Below the pieces are notes generated by a model. That model did not search any database. It was not told the DNA's origin and worked only from the letters and a program-made list of their open reading frames with translations. Shown piece by piece: positions 18,414 through 28,085 of a DNA stretch of 64,000 nucleotides. The DNA is taken from positions 16,727-80,726 of the forward strand of contig CAJURH010000010.1 of assembly GCA_910588775.1 (NCBI GenBank), given 5' to 3'. The stretch comes from an uncultured Lachnospiraceae bacterium (lineage in GTDB: Bacteria > Bacillota > Clostridia > Lachnospirales > Lachnospiraceae). The position numbers were made by a program, and so were the translations under genes. Positions within the stretch are counted from its first letter, which is position 1. Each line of letters begins with the position of its first letter.

Positions 18414-18746
18414 TCAAAAACCTATAGGACGTAATTCAATACATCTTAGTGAGCCAAATGTCTGCTCAAAAGCAGACGCAAAATTATAACAGGCACATAC
18501 AATCTCATCTTTTGTTTTTCTCAGCGCATGGAAATAAATTCCTATAAACATAAGCGCGCCTTTGACCAAGCCACACTGCGCTCTACATCCACCGGCGCCA
18601 TGCAACCCAACTGCGGACCAGATTATTTGAGGTTCATTATATACTCTTTCATTCAGTGATATCCCCATGACTTCCAATTTCTGAAAGCGTGTTTGAAAAA
18701 TCATTTCCACGCCACCCGCGCGCCACTTTATAGTTCGTTTGCTCAC
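18414..18746 (-). pseudogene. C_GCAxxG_C_C-family redox protein, probably decayed
   Basis: A 110-codon minus-strand frame whose C-terminal 70 residues resemble the C_GCAxxG_C_C family (PF09719): GAGGCRAQCGLVKGALMFIG followed by FASAFEQTFGSLRCIELRP. The N-terminal cysteine motif that should precede IWSAVGL is absent (VYNEPQIIWSAVG), and the apparent GTG start has no ribosome site. These features suggest a gene that lost its N-terminal part, although an expressed short form cannot be excluded. Its neighbour downstream is the convergent alpha-galactosidase. Confidence 0.5.
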
Positions 18747-18753
18747 ATATAAG

Positions 18754-18800
18754 CAATAAAGAACGACATCAGAATTCGTCTCTGACGCCGCTCTTTATTG
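18754..18800 (-). terminator. terminator after the DHH phosphoesterase gene
   Basis: CAATAAAGA (18754-18762) pairs with TCTTTATTG (18792-18800) and the stem continues inward with CG, C and TCAGA/TCTGA, interrupted by mismatches. It lies 19 bases after the phosphoesterase stop and ends the long ilv-leu run. Confidence 0.65.
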
Positions 18801-18819
18801 AATTCTGATAATCTGCCGC

Positions 18820-19731
18820 TTAGCCTTCCACCAATTCTTTCAACAACTGGGGAACCTTCTCGTCCATGTCCGCATCACTGAACTGACAAGTCCCCACCGC
18901 CTTATGGCCACCGCCGCCATATTTCAGCATCAGGCTTCCCACATCCACATTGGACGTGCGGTTCAGCACACTGTAACCTACAGCCACAGAACATCCCTGA
19001 CCACCCTTGCCATTTACAATCCATGCGGAAATGTTCTGTTCTGGATACATGCTGTAAATCATGAAACGGTTGCCCGTATAAATGGGGTCCACGCCTCTTA
19101 AGTCGGAAATAATTACGTCCCCTTCCACACGGGTATGGGCTTTCACCATTTCCTTAAATTTCTCCGTCTGCTCAAAATAAACTTCAATACGCTCTTTCAC
19201 ATCGGGAAGATTCAAGATTTCCTCTGTGCCCATGGTTCTGCACGCGTCCATCAGTTCCTCCATCAGGCGGTAATTGGGGATGGTAAAGTTTCTCCATCTG
19301 CCAAGCCCGGTTCTGGGGTCCATCAGAAAGCCCACCAGAATCCATCCCGTGGGGCGCTGGATTTCATCAATGGTCAACTGAGCGGAATCCACCTTATCCA
19401 CTGCCTCCATAATTTCCCCAAACTGCGGAAACTTCTCTTCCCCGCCATAATACTCATAGATAATCCTGGCGCAGGAAGGAGTCAGACGGCTTTCCCCTTT
19501 GTATTTGCCTTTCAATTCGTTTCTCTCCATTTCACTGGAGTGATGGTCAAACCAAAGTCCGCATCCCTCCACAAATGGAACATTCGCCAGACAATCGTTT
19601 TCTGTTATTTCAACCAGTCCATCCTGCAGATCTTTGGGATGGGCAAACTTCCACGTATCAATAATTCCGGCCTCTTTCAAAAGAGCGCCGCACACCAAAC
19701 CGTCAAAATCTGAACGGGTCACTAATCTCAT
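18820..19731 (-). CDS. DHH-family phosphoesterase (exopolyphosphatase-related)
   Basis: 303 residues. N-terminal DHH metal-binding core: MRLVTRSDFDGLVCGALL (first Asp motif), then WFDHHSSEMERN, the DHH motif, near residue 70, and a central AVDKVDSAQ. A short DHHA1-like C-terminus carries KYGGGGHKAVGTC, the Gly-Gly-Gly-His substrate loop. Members cleave short oligoribonucleotides, cyclic dinucleotide products or polyphosphate; the substrate here is not determined. I use ATG 19731 because AGGAG lies eight bases upstream; the frame continues ten codons more. It follows leuD by 33 bases. Confidence 0.88.
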   Translation of the reverse strand: MRLVTRSDFDGLVCGALLKEAGIIDTWKFAHPKDLQDGLVEITENDCLANVPFVEGCGLWFDHHSSEMERNELKGKYKGESRLTPSCARIIYEYYGGEEKFPQFGEIMEAVDKVDSAQLTIDEIQRPTGWILVGFLMDPRTGLGRWRNFTIPNYRLMEELMDACRTMGTEEILNLPDVKERIEVYFEQTEKFKEMVKAHTRVEGDVIISDLRGVDPIYTGNRFMIYSMYPEQNISAWIVNGKGGQGCSVAVGYSVLNRTSNVDVGSLMLKYGGGGHKAVGTCQFSDADMDEKVPQLLKELVEG

Positions 19732-19764
19732 ATTTTTCACTCCTAACAGTATATATGCCACTGT

Positions 19765-20250
19765 CTATTTTGCATTAATATAGTTTACTAAGCCGCCTGC
19801 CGCAATAATATTCTGCATAAAAGGCGGAAACGCCTGCCCTTGAAACTGGGTGCCTTTTGTACGGTTATAAATCATTCCACTGTCAAAATCCACTTCCACC
19901 TGGTTTCCGTTTTCGATATCTTTGGCCGCCTCAGGGCACTCAATGATGGGCAAGCCAATATTAATGGCATTGCGGTAGAAAATCCGCGCAAAAGTCTCTG
20001 CAATCACACAGCTAACCCCGGAAGCTTTGATGGAAATGGGCGCGTGCTCTCTGGAGGAGCCACAACCAAAATTCTTATCCGCCACAATGATATCGCCCTT
20101 TTTCACTTTATTTACAAAATCCGGATCAATGTCAACCATGCAATGGGACGCCAGCTCAGCCGGGTCAGAAGAATTCAGATACCTTGCCGGAATAATTACA
20201 TCCGTATCCACGTTACTGCCATATTTAAATACTGTTCCGTTTGCTTTCAA
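19765..20250 (-). CDS. leuD: 3-isopropylmalate dehydratase, small subunit
   Basis: 161 residues. Swivel domain of isopropylmalate isomerase in leucine synthesis. Visible: [34 protein letters not shown] (substrate loop), [19 protein letters not shown]. The start is a TTG at 20250: AGGAGG is ten bases upstream, translation from there gives the family N-terminus [10 protein letters not shown], and there is no ATG at this place. The frame is open for 65 codons upstream only because it runs antisense-free inside leuC. Pairs with LeuC, 20 bases upstream. Confidence 0.93.
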   Translation of the reverse strand: MKANGTVFKYGSNVDTDVIIPARYLNSSDPAELASHCMVDIDPDFVNKVKKGDIIVADKNFGCGSSREHAPISIKASGVSCVIAETFARIFYRNAINIGLPIIECPEAAKDIENGNQVEVDFDSGMIYNRTKGTQFQGQAFPPFMQNIIAAGGLVNYINAK

Positions 20251-20270
20251 CTTTACCTGTCCTCCTGTTA

Positions 20271-21533
20271 TCACAACTGCGTAGGTGAAGATATTTTTCC
20301 GGTCACTGCGCTGGCTGCGGCCACTGCCGGACCAGCCAGATACACTTCCGATTCCACATGGCCCATACGTCCCACGAAATTCCGGTTGGTGGTGGCGACG
20401 CAGCGTTCTCCTTCTGCGAGAATGCCCATATATCCGCCCAGACATGGCCCACAGGTAGGCGTGCTTACCACAGCGCCCGCTTCAATGAATATTTTCACCA
20501 GCCCCTCTTCCACTGCCTGCAGATAAATGGCCTGGGTAGCCGGGATAACGATACAGCGCACGCCTTTTTTTACCTTGCGGCCCTTTAGAATATCGGCTGC
20601 GCAGCGCAGATCCTCCATCCTTCCGTTGGTGCAGGAACCAATCACAGACTGATCGATCTGCACCTCCTCTGCAATCTGAGAAATCCCTTTGGTATTCTCC
20701 GGAAGATGCGGAAATGCTACCATAGGCTCTAATTGATCCAAATCAATCACGTACTCCTGTTCATAAACAGCGTCCGCGTCCGCTTCGTAAACCGTAAACT
20801 CCCGATTGGAATGTTCTTTCATATAAGCGATCGCTTTGTCATCCACCGGGAAAATACCGTTTTTGCCACCAGCCTCAATGGCCATGTTGGAGATGGCAAA
20901 ACGGTCGTCCATGCTCAGAGAAGCCACGCCGTCTCCCACAAATTCCATAGATTTGTACAAAGCGCCATCTACGCCTATTTTACCAATGATATACAGGATT
21001 ACATCCTTGCCGCTGACCCATTTGGGCAGCGATCCCTTCAATTCAAACTTCAATGCAGCCGGAACTTTAAACCATGCCTTGCCCGTAGCCATTCCAGCCG
21101 CCATATCTGTACTGCCCACACCCGTGGAGAATGCGCCCAGAGCGCCATATGTGCAAGTGTGGGAATCCGCGCCGATAATCACGTCCCCGGCCACGGTCAG
21201 CCCTTTCTCCGGAAGAAGCGCATGTTCAATTCCCATTTCCCCCACATCGAAAAAATTGGTGATCTGATGTCTGTGCGCAAATTCCCGCACACATTTACAA
21301 TGCTGTGCCGACTTAATATCTTTATTTGGAACAAAATGATCCATCACCAGCGCTACCTTGTCTTTATCAAATACAGTGTCTACCGTCATCTGATCCATCT
21401 CACGGATAGCCACCGGAGAAGTAATATCATTTCCCAGTACCAAATCCAAATTCGCTTCGATTAACTGCCCGGCCTGCACAGAATCTAAACCTGCATGGGC
21501 AGCCAGTATCTTCTGGGTCATCGTCATTCCCAT
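20271..21533 (-). CDS. leuC: 3-isopropylmalate dehydratase, large subunit
   Basis: 420 residues, the shorter LeuC type found in Clostridia and archaea. Interconverts 2- and 3-isopropylmalate with a 4Fe-4S cluster. Cluster Cys in [11 protein letters not shown] and [10 protein letters not shown]; substrate residues in [23 protein letters not shown] and [19 protein letters not shown] lies eight bases before the ATG. It follows a chemoreceptor gene by only 38 bases without a visible terminator, an unusual neighbour for a leucine gene. Confidence 0.96.
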   Translation of the reverse strand: MGMTMTQKILAAHAGLDSVQAGQLIEANLDLVLGNDITSPVAIREMDQMTVDTVFDKDKVALVMDHFVPNKDIKSAQHCKCVREFAHRHQITNFFDVGEMGIEHALLPEKGLTVAGDVIIGADSHTCTYGALGAFSTGVGSTDMAAGMATGKAWFKVPAALKFELKGSLPKWVSGKDVILYIIGKIGVDGALYKSMEFVGDGVASLSMDDRFAISNMAIEAGGKNGIFPVDDKAIAYMKEHSNREFTVYEADADAVYEQEYVIDLDQLEPMVAFPHLPENTKGISQIAEEVQIDQSVIGSCTNGRMEDLRCAADILKGRKVKKGVRCIVIPATQAIYLQAVEEGLVKIFIEAGAVVSTPTCGPCLGGYMGILAEGERCVATTNRNFVGRMGHVESEVYLAGPAVAAASAVTGKISSPTQL

Positions 21534-21571
21534 TACATCTTCCTCCTCGTCCCGAAAAAACGTTCAGGGGC

Positions 21572-23275
21572 TTATTCCACATCCGCCTGATAGTCTCCCG
21601 AATTTTTCAATCTGAAACGTCCTACAAAGTTTTTCAGTATCTGCGCCTGATCGGATAACTCTTCACTGGCGGCCGCGCTCTGCTGCGCCGTAGCGGAGTT
21701 GGTCTGCACTACGCTGGAAATCTGATCTACTCCCTCTGTAACCTGTGCAATGGCCTGCGCCTGCTCATTGGAAGCGGTGGAAATCTTGCTCACAATGGTT
21801 GTAATGTTCTTGGCGCCCTCTACCGCTTTAATCAATGCCTGCGCTGTATCCCCAGCAATGGACGTTCCCCGTTCCACAGCCTGCAGTGAATTTTCAATCA
21901 GGATGGACGTATTCTGGCTGGCCTCAGCGCTCTTAGACGCCAGGCTGCGCACTTCATCCGCCACCACGGCAAAACCTTTTCCGGCTGCGCCCGCTCTTGC
22001 AGCTTCCACAGCCGCGTTCAGCGCCAGGATATTGGTCTGGAACGCAATGTCTTCAATAGTTTTAATGATCTTGCCGATTTCACTGGAGCTCTTGCTGATA
22101 TCTTCCATGGCGCGGATCATTTCCTGCATCTTCTGGTTACTGTCTTCCATCTCATCGCCCACCTGGCTGGCTGCCTGGCTGGCCTGTTCTGCGTTCTGCG
22201 CATTGTCTTTCACCTGTGAAGAAATCTCGGTTACTGTAGCCGCCAATTCCTGAATGGAAGAAGCCTGCTCAGTGGCGCCCTGTGAAAGGGCCTGGGAACC
22301 GTCGGATACCTGTACAGAACCAGAGGCTACCTGATCCGCAGATTCATTCACGTGTGACAGAGTATCGCTAAGATTCGAATTAATCTCACGCAGAGATCCC
22401 AAAATAGCCGCAAATTCCCCCACATAACGATGCTCCGCCTGGGTCTTCACATTAAAATTGCCAGAAGCCATCTCGTCCAGCAGATAAGTCTCATCCGAAA
22501 TAATATCTTTCAGAGATTCCGCCAGCTCGCGCATGGCGTTGGAGAGTACGCCCAGTTCGTCCTTGGACTCATACTGCACTGTAACATCCAGATGTCCTTC
22601 CGCCATCTGCAGCGCCGCGCTTTCGATTTCGGCAATCGGTAACCGCAGCCCTCTTGTTATGTATGTGGATAGGAAAAGCGTAATCAACACTGCAATCACA
22701 GCAATCACTAAAACGATAATCTGCACGCCCACCTGCGTTCTCTCTGAAGAGCTGAAAGCACTCTTCACAGTTTGATCGGTGCTGTCCTGCATCTCCATCA
22801 GCATCTGGTTAATCTCTTCCAGCAAAGGCTGGTAAGAAGTAAAGAACACATCGTTCGCCTCTTGATTTTTTCCCTGACTGTCAAGCTGTGTAATATTATC
22901 CCAATATGTCTGGGATTCGTCCAAAAGCGTCTGAATCTTTGCAAATTCATCCTTAGCATTTGGATAGATTTCTCCAAGCTCTTCTATAATCCCAGACATT
23001 GTGTCTATCTGCGCACTGGAATCATTCACATATTCCTGCTTACTGGCAGCGTCATCTTCAAGAAGAGCCAGTGAAACGGCCTTCATGCACCGCTGCATAG
23101 ACCTGCGCATATCCATGGTCTTTACGCTAACCTGGTAATTCACTTTGTAAAATTGTTCGAAGTTATTTCCCAGCGTATTCATGCTCAGCTGGGAAACCAC
23201 TATGGTTATCAGATACAGAACAATAATTGTTCCAAAGGTAATCAATAATTTTTTACCAATTCTCAAGTTTTTCAT
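21572..23275 (-). CDS. methyl-accepting chemotaxis protein with four-helix-bundle sensor
   Basis: 567 residues. Membrane segment about 10-32, extracellular 4HB_MCP sensor (about 35-185, helical, with [19 protein letters not shown]), second membrane segment about 186-208, HAMP ([20 protein letters not shown]), then the signalling coiled coil with [20 protein letters not shown]. It ends in an acidic GDYQADVE without the CheR-binding pentapeptide NWETF. The ATG has GAGGAGA upstream. It is on the same strand and closely spaced with DUF4234 upstream and leuC downstream, so it may be co-transcribed with branched-chain amino-acid genes; ligand unknown. Confidence 0.93.
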   Translation of the reverse strand: MKNLRIGKKLLITFGTIIVLYLITIVVSQLSMNTLGNNFEQFYKVNYQVSVKTMDMRRSMQRCMKAVSLALLEDDAASKQEYVNDSSAQIDTMSGIIEELGEIYPNAKDEFAKIQTLLDESQTYWDNITQLDSQGKNQEANDVFFTSYQPLLEEINQMLMEMQDSTDQTVKSAFSSSERTQVGVQIIVLVIAVIAVLITLFLSTYITRGLRLPIAEIESAALQMAEGHLDVTVQYESKDELGVLSNAMRELAESLKDIISDETYLLDEMASGNFNVKTQAEHRYVGEFAAILGSLREINSNLSDTLSHVNESADQVASGSVQVSDGSQALSQGATEQASSIQELAATVTEISSQVKDNAQNAEQASQAASQVGDEMEDSNQKMQEMIRAMEDISKSSSEIGKIIKTIEDIAFQTNILALNAAVEAARAGAAGKGFAVVADEVRSLASKSAEASQNTSILIENSLQAVERGTSIAGDTAQALIKAVEGAKNITTIVSKISTASNEQAQAIAQVTEGVDQISSVVQTNSATAQQSAAASEELSDQAQILKNFVGRFRLKNSGDYQADVE

Positions 23276-23326
23276 ACTCTTCTCCTCGTCCCAAAAGTTA
23301 CATCAATTCCCCCCAAAAACAGATGT

Positions 23327-23692
23327 TTAATAGCCGTTTGGGCGGAAACCTGCATAATATTGATTCAACTCATTTTGCGCCACTGCGCAGACTACGATGG
23401 AAAGCCCAAATATGTCCAGCAGCAAATACAAAATCCCTGAATTATCCGTATAGCGTCCATAACGGGAGTTTATCCGGTCAATCCTCTGCCCCAACTGATA
23501 AGCCCAGTAAATTCCGTATATGCCACAAGTAACCAAATTCAGCAAAACCACCGTAACTCCGCTGGTCCCAGGTTCGTTGGCCGCAGCCAGCGAATCATCG
23601 TTCAGCACAAGCATCCAATATAGACCGAACAAACCACAGGTAACCAGGGTAAGTATTACATATATGGCCACATTTCTTACCATAGGATTCAT
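23327..23692 (-). CDS. DUF4234 domain membrane protein
   Basis: 121 residues, three to four hydrophobic segments. Two copies of the motif V-T-C-G-(I/L)-(F/Y)-G-(I/L)-Y-W (LVTCGLFGLYW near 20 and LVTCGIYGIYW near 57) mark it as DUF4234, a family of unknown function common in Clostridia. A QRIDRINSRYG segment is cytoplasmic by charge. GAGG precedes the ATG. It lies 27 bases after ilvC and 51 bases before the chemoreceptor gene, both on the same strand. Confidence 0.85.
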   Translation of the reverse strand: MNPMVRNVAIYVILTLVTCGLFGLYWMLVLNDDSLAAANEPGTSGVTVVLLNLVTCGIYGIYWAYQLGQRIDRINSRYGRYTDNSGILYLLLDIFGLSIVVCAVAQNELNQYYAGFRPNGY

Positions 23693-23719
23693 TAAATATC
23701 CTCACTCTACAATCCGAAA

Positions 23720-24733
23720 TTAATTATCCAGTAATTTATTTTCTTCATTCCAGCTATAGAGCTTCCGCAATTCTTTGCCCACCTGCTCCAGCTGATGGTC
23801 TGCCTCGATCCGTCTCTTTGCCATGAAACTTGGACAGCCCACTTTATTCTCTGTCAACCATTCGCGGGCGAACTTGCCTTCCTGAATGTCTTTCAATACC
23901 TGACGCATGGTATTCTTGGTCTCTTCTGTGATAATCTTGGGACCGGTCAGGTAATCCCCGAACTCCGCCGTATTGGAAATAGAATAGCGCATGCCTGCGA
24001 AACCGCTCTGGAAAATCAGATCTACAATCAGCTTCATCTCGTGGATGCATTCAAAATATGCGCTCTCCGGCTCGTATCCCGCTTCCACCAGCACCTCAAA
24101 TCCGGCTTTCATCAGAGCTGTCACGCCGCCGCAGAGCACTGCTTGCTCGCCGAAGAGATCCGTCTCTGTCTCTTCTCTGAATGTGGTCTGCAAAACGCCC
24201 GCTCTTGCGCCGCCGATGGCCAGTGCGTACGCCAATGCCAAATCATGGGCTTTGCCTGTGTAATCCTGCTGTACGGCGATCAGACAGGGAACGCCTTTTC
24301 CTTCCTGGTACTGACTTCTCACTGTATGTCCTGGCCCTTTCGGCGCGATCATGGTCACGTCCACGTTGGCCGGAGGCTTAATCTGTCCGAAATGAATGGC
24401 AAAACCATGGGAGAACATCAGCATGTTGCCCTCTTCCAGATTCGGTTCAATGGATTCCTTATACAAAGCCGCCTGTTTCTCATCGTTAATCAGAATCATG
24501 ATAACGTCCGCTTTCTTGGCCGCCTCTGCCGCTGTGTATACCTCAAACCCTTGCTCTTCTGCGCGCTTCCAGGACTTGCTCCCTTCGTAAAGGCCGATGA
24601 TCACATTACAGCCAGACTCTTTCGCATTCAACGCCTGCGCATGGCCCTGACTCCCGTAGCCGATCACCGCAATCGTCTTCCCCTCCAAAAGAGAAAGGTT
24701 ACAATCTTCCTGATAATAAATTTTTGCTGCCAT
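23720..24733 (-). CDS. ilvC: ketol-acid reductoisomerase (class I)
   Basis: 337 residues. Converts acetolactate and acetohydroxybutyrate to the dihydroxy acids of valine and isoleucine synthesis. Rossmann motif [15 protein letters not shown]; the coenzyme loop [16 protein letters not shown] has Ser and Lys as in NADPH users; metal ligands lie in [21 protein letters not shown] [11 protein letters not shown] and in [21 protein letters not shown] precedes the ATG. It follows ilvN by 87 bases. Confidence 0.98.
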   Translation of the reverse strand: MAAKIYYQEDCNLSLLEGKTIAVIGYGSQGHAQALNAKESGCNVIIGLYEGSKSWKRAEEQGFEVYTAAEAAKKADVIMILINDEKQAALYKESIEPNLEEGNMLMFSHGFAIHFGQIKPPANVDVTMIAPKGPGHTVRSQYQEGKGVPCLIAVQQDYTGKAHDLALAYALAIGGARAGVLQTTFREETETDLFGEQAVLCGGVTALMKAGFEVLVEAGYEPESAYFECIHEMKLIVDLIFQSGFAGMRYSISNTAEFGDYLTGPKIITEETKNTMRQVLKDIQEGKFAREWLTENKVGCPSFMAKRRIEADHQLEQVGKELRKLYSWNEENKLLDN

Positions 24734-24820
24734 TTGTTCATTTACCTCCTGCTTAAATTATGTTTTTTATCCATTTTTCTATACGGCAACGCCTGCCAGG
24801 CAGGCATATCCGAATGACAA

Positions 24821-25321
24821 TTATGACAAGAACCGAACGTCATCCGCGCCTCTGGAAAGCCCAGTGATGCCAGTTCTGGCCAGCTCCAGTATCTCATAGC
24901 CTTCCAACAGGCTAAGGAAAGCTTCCAGCTTGGACTTGGCTCCCGTCAGCTCGATCACCAGTGATTTCTGTCCTATATCTACAATATTGGCCCTGAATAC
25001 ATTGGCGATGGATATCACATTCTGACGCTCCTCCACCGTCGCCGCCACCTTCACAAGAATCAGTTCCCGGTTTACGCTCTGCTCCGGCTCCAGAACTTTA
25101 ATGTCCCGCACATCCACCAGCTTGGACAGTTGATGGGTAATCTGTTCCAGAATCAGTTCGTCTCCGCTGGCCACCACAGTCATCCTGGAAAACCTGGCGT
25201 CTGCCGTCACTCCGGCGGTGATGCTGTCTATGTTATACCCCCGCCTGCTGAAAAGGCCCGCAACCCGGCTTAGCACGCCTGCCGTATTATCCGCCAAAAT
25301 AGATAGTATTCTCTGTTTCAC
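24821..25321 (-). CDS. ilvN: acetolactate synthase, regulatory small subunit
   Basis: 166 residues with an N-terminal ACT domain (ILSILADNTAGVLSRVAGLF and RRGYNIDSITAG) and a C-terminal ferredoxin-like half. It confers valine feedback control on the catalytic subunit, whose gene is not in the window, an unusual separation. The start is GTG at 25321 with GGAAG upstream. It is the first gene of the run ilvN-ilvC-DUF4234-chemoreceptor-leuC-leuD-DHH. The upstream 124 bases are too short for a T-box leader. Confidence 0.95.
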   Translation of the reverse strand: MKQRILSILADNTAGVLSRVAGLFSRRGYNIDSITAGVTADARFSRMTVVASGDELILEQITHQLSKLVDVRDIKVLEPEQSVNRELILVKVAATVEERQNVISIANVFRANIVDIGQKSLVIELTGAKSKLEAFLSLLEGYEILELARTGITGLSRGADDVRFLS

Positions 25322-25398
25322 TGGTTATTCTTCCTTTCATCCATATGTTTTAATATCCCATTAATTTTACCAAGTTCTATTTTTTTTGTCAATGGAAA

Positions 25399-25429
25399 GC
25401 CGCCTGTTCACCTGATAAAATCAGGCGGC
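25399..25429 (-). terminator. terminator after the two-component system
   Basis: GCCGCCTG (25399-25406) pairs perfectly with CAGGCGGC (25422-25429); TTTCC follows on the minus strand and a run of eight A/T bases lies slightly farther. It separates the histidine kinase from ilvN. Confidence 0.7.
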
Positions 25430-25445
25430 CATTCATTTTACTTTT

Positions 25446-26981
25446 TTACCCGTCCATCTCCAATGGCAGCTCAAACCAGAACATAACGCCATTGTCATAA
25501 TTTTCCACCCCGAATTTCCGATGGTGGGACTCCATGATTGCCCTTACGATGGATAGCCCAATGCCGCTGCCGCCGTATTCCCTGGTGCGCGCTTTGTCCA
25601 CTTTGTAAAACTTATCCCACACATGCTCCAGCGCCTCCTCAGGTATGGGCCTGCCGGAATTGAACACGGTGACGCGCACGTCTTTTTCCTGTCTGATCGC
25701 CTTTATTTCAACAATTTTCATATCATCCATGTGATTCAACGCATTGGTGAAAAAGTTGGTGACCACTTCTTCTATCTTAAATTCATCCGCCTGCACATAG
25801 ATAGGCGTCTGCCCGCCGTCAAAGAAAATGTGGGCTTCTTTTTGCTGAATCAGAATTTCTGAATTTTGCAGCACTCCTTTGATGAGATCCACAATGTCAA
25901 ACCGTTCCATCACCAGTCGGTCGTGCCCGGATTCCAACTGGTTTAAGCTTAAAAGCTTTTTTACCATAATATTCATCTTGGAGGCTTCGTCCATGATCAC
26001 TTCGCAGTAGAACTCCCGGCTTTCCAAGTCGTCCATGATATTGTCTTTCAGACCTTCCGCATAGCCCTGGATCAGCGCGATGGGCGTCTTCAACTCGTGG
26101 GACACATTATCCAGAAATTCTTTTCGCATCTCGTCAATTTTCACCTTTTCGGCAATATCCTTTTCCAACTGCTGGTTGGCGGACTGCAGTTTTAGGATGG
26201 TCCCTTCCAACTGCTCCGACATTTTGTTGAAATTTTCCCCCAACACATCCACTTCGTTGCTGTGGCGGCTGCGGTATTTCGTGCGGAAATCCAACTCAGA
26301 CATGCGCTGGGATATAGCTGTCAACTCGGAAATCGGCTTGGTCAGATGGGTGGTGATCAGCCAAATGATAAAGGCGCTGATAATGATAATCACAATTCCC
26401 ACGTAGAGATAAAACATGTTGGAGATGGATGCGCTCTCCCGGATGCTCTCCAGCGGCGAACGGATCATACAGGAATTTCCATTGTCAAATTCCCCCCACA
26501 GTTCCAGATACTCCATCCCGGCGGAACGGTCCCGGCTCTTCTGAATTGCGTACATGCCAGTCTTCTCCAGGATTTCCTTCTGTTCCGCGTCCATGCCAGT
26601 TTGATAGCCGAACAAACTGGCCTCCATTCTGTCCACATCCCGCTCCTGTACATTGTAGAGCAGCGCCTGGCCCTGGCGGTTGGTGATGATCCAGGTCAGA
26701 TTATTCTCCATGGAAGATTTCTTCAGTTCCGTGGGAACCGGAACTTCACCGGAGGCGTCCGCTCCGCTGCTCTCCAGCTCAATGTCAAAAGTTCCCAGAT
26801 TGTTATAGGCCTCTTTGAGCACATCCGACTTTCTGGCAATGTAATACTCCGCCAAAAAAAAGCCGTTGATCACTGCGATGGCCGCCACAGACAGAAGCGT
26901 CATGCCAATGAAAATCAGGGCAATCTGATTGCGGAGAGAATGCTTTATTTTTCCACCTCGAATTTGTATCCCATCCCCCAT
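25446..26981 (-). CDS. sensor histidine kinase
   Basis: About 511 residues. Membrane segment about 20-42, extracellular domain about 45-188, second membrane segment about 190-211, HAMP about 211-265, HisKA with phospho-acceptor His 295 in NVSHELKTPIALIQG, and an HATPase domain with VVTNFFTNALNH, the GSGIGLSIVRAIMESH box and a G2-type NG. Overlaps the response-regulator gene by 37 bases. The ATG at 26981 is the first in frame but its ribosome site (GGAGA, about 15 bases away) is poor; the true N-terminus may be later. Signal unknown. Confidence 0.92.
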   Translation of the reverse strand: MGDGIQIRGGKIKHSLRNQIALIFIGMTLLSVAAIAVINGFFLAEYYIARKSDVLKEAYNNLGTFDIELESSGADASGEVPVPTELKKSSMENNLTWIITNRQGQALLYNVQERDVDRMEASLFGYQTGMDAEQKEILEKTGMYAIQKSRDRSAGMEYLELWGEFDNGNSCMIRSPLESIRESASISNMFYLYVGIVIIIISAFIIWLITTHLTKPISELTAISQRMSELDFRTKYRSRHSNEVDVLGENFNKMSEQLEGTILKLQSANQQLEKDIAEKVKIDEMRKEFLDNVSHELKTPIALIQGYAEGLKDNIMDDLESREFYCEVIMDEASKMNIMVKKLLSLNQLESGHDRLVMERFDIVDLIKGVLQNSEILIQQKEAHIFFDGGQTPIYVQADEFKIEEVVTNFFTNALNHMDDMKIVEIKAIRQEKDVRVTVFNSGRPIPEEALEHVWDKFYKVDKARTREYGGSGIGLSIVRAIMESHHRKFGVENYDNGVMFWFELPLEMDG

Positions 26982-27625
26982 ACTGTTTTAATGTATTCTC
27001 CTTTTTTTCCCATTTTGCTGCGCAGTTTCTTCACATGGGTATCAATGGTTCTAGCGTCCCCAAAATAATCGTAATTCCACACAGAATTTAAGATCTTCTC
27101 CCTGGAAAGCGCGATACCCTCATTTTCCACAAAATACGCCAGCAGTTCAAATTCTTTATAGCTAAGCTCCAGGGATTTCCCGTCCAAAGTGACCTGATGG
27201 GCCGCTTTGTCCACGCAGACTCCACCCGCCTCCAGGGCCTTTTCCTGGCCAGCCCGGCTGCTCCTTCGCAAAATAGCTTCCACCCGCGCCACTAGGATCT
27301 TGGGACTAAAAGGCTTGGAGATATATTCGTCCACGCCCAGCTCAAATCCCAGAAGCTCGTCCTGCTCGTCCCCGCGGGCGGTTAACATAATAATCGGAAC
27401 TTTGGAATATTGGCGTATCTCTCGGCACACTTCCCAGCCGTCCATTTTCGGCATCATCACGTCCAGAATAATTAGAGCAATGTCCTTTTCTTCAAAGAAA
27501 GTGTCCACTGCCTCTGCGCCGTCTCCCGCCTCAAGAACGAGAAAACTTTTTTTCACCAGAAAATCCTTCACCAGCTTGCGCATTCTGGCTTCGTCATCCA
27601 CTACAAGTATCTTCAACTGTTCCAT
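26945..27625 (-). CDS. OmpR-family response regulator
   Basis: 226 residues. Receiver domain with phospho-acceptor Asp 55 (LIILDVMMPKMDG), acidic pair Asp-Asp at 10-11 and Lys in ISKPFSPK; C-terminal winged helix (SYKEFELLAYFVENEG, and WNYDYFGDARTIDTHVKKLRSK). Start ATG 27625 is supported by AGGAGGGG; the open frame continues eight codons further. Partner of the kinase encoded directly after it. Target genes are unknown. Confidence 0.95.
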   Translation of the reverse strand: MEQLKILVVDDEARMRKLVKDFLVKKSFLVLEAGDGAEAVDTFFEEKDIALIILDVMMPKMDGWEVCREIRQYSKVPIIMLTARGDEQDELLGFELGVDEYISKPFSPKILVARVEAILRRSSRAGQEKALEAGGVCVDKAAHQVTLDGKSLELSYKEFELLAYFVENEGIALSREKILNSVWNYDYFGDARTIDTHVKKLRSKMGKKGEYIKTVWGMGYKFEVEK

Positions 27626-27660
27626 AGATTCCCCTCCTGTTGGCTGCATCTGTCATAGAA

Positions 27661-27691
27661 AAGACAAAAGCACAGCCGGATGGCTGTGCTT
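27661..27691 (-). terminator. terminator of tmRNA
   Basis: AAGCACAGCC pairs perfectly with GGCTGTGCTT around a 4-base loop, then TTTTGTCTTTTC on the minus strand. It begins four bases after the tmRNA 3' end. Confidence 0.88.
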
Positions 27692-27694
27692 CCA

Positions 27695-28032
27695 TGGAGT
27701 AGACGAGAGTCGAACTCGTGTCCGAAAACCCATCCCATGTCCTTCTACTATCATAGTCAGCTCTTTTACATTCCCTCTGCTGCCCGGGAGCTGACGCCCT
27801 GGCAGGTTCAGTAGCTTCATGGTACGCCTACAGACTCAAAGCTTCGCCTGCATCGTTTCCCACATAGTCGGCGCCAGATTCTCAACGTGTGGGTGCGTTA
27901 AGGCTGACGAGCAGCAACTAGGCTGCTAACGCGTAATTTTCTTCTGCGTTTATATTTAGGTTTGCGATTTGACGCATCGCCTGCGGATAGCTTCTCCATC
28001 TTCAAGGTCCCCGTCGAAACCGGTACTACCCC
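27695..28032 (-). ncRNA. ssrA: transfer-messenger RNA (tmRNA)
   Basis: About 338 nt. The 5' end GGGGTAG pairs with CTACTCC at the 3' end to make the acceptor stem (one G-U pair). The conserved GGTTTCGACGGGG follows the 5' strand, and the T arm ACACGAGTTCGACTCTCGT precedes the 3' strand. CCA is not encoded after the discriminator A. The tag frame reads (N)AEENYALAA then TAG, at 27918-27950, with several pseudoknot-forming blocks after it. It rescues stalled ribosomes with SmpB, encoded immediately upstream, and RNase R. Confidence 0.97.
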
Positions 28033-28085
28033 TGAGTGTGAATGTATTATACAGGACTTTCGCGCCTCTGTCAACAACTATTTTT

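Noticed and set aside
25322..25445. T-box or attenuator leader upstream of ilvN
   Set aside because: The 124 bases contain only the terminator of the upstream kinase gene and the ribosome site; no T-box sequence or leader peptide with Leu/Val/Ile codons is visible.
27700..28030. Plus-strand coding frames across the tmRNA region
   Set aside because: They are antisense to the tmRNA, whose conserved ends and tag frame are clear.
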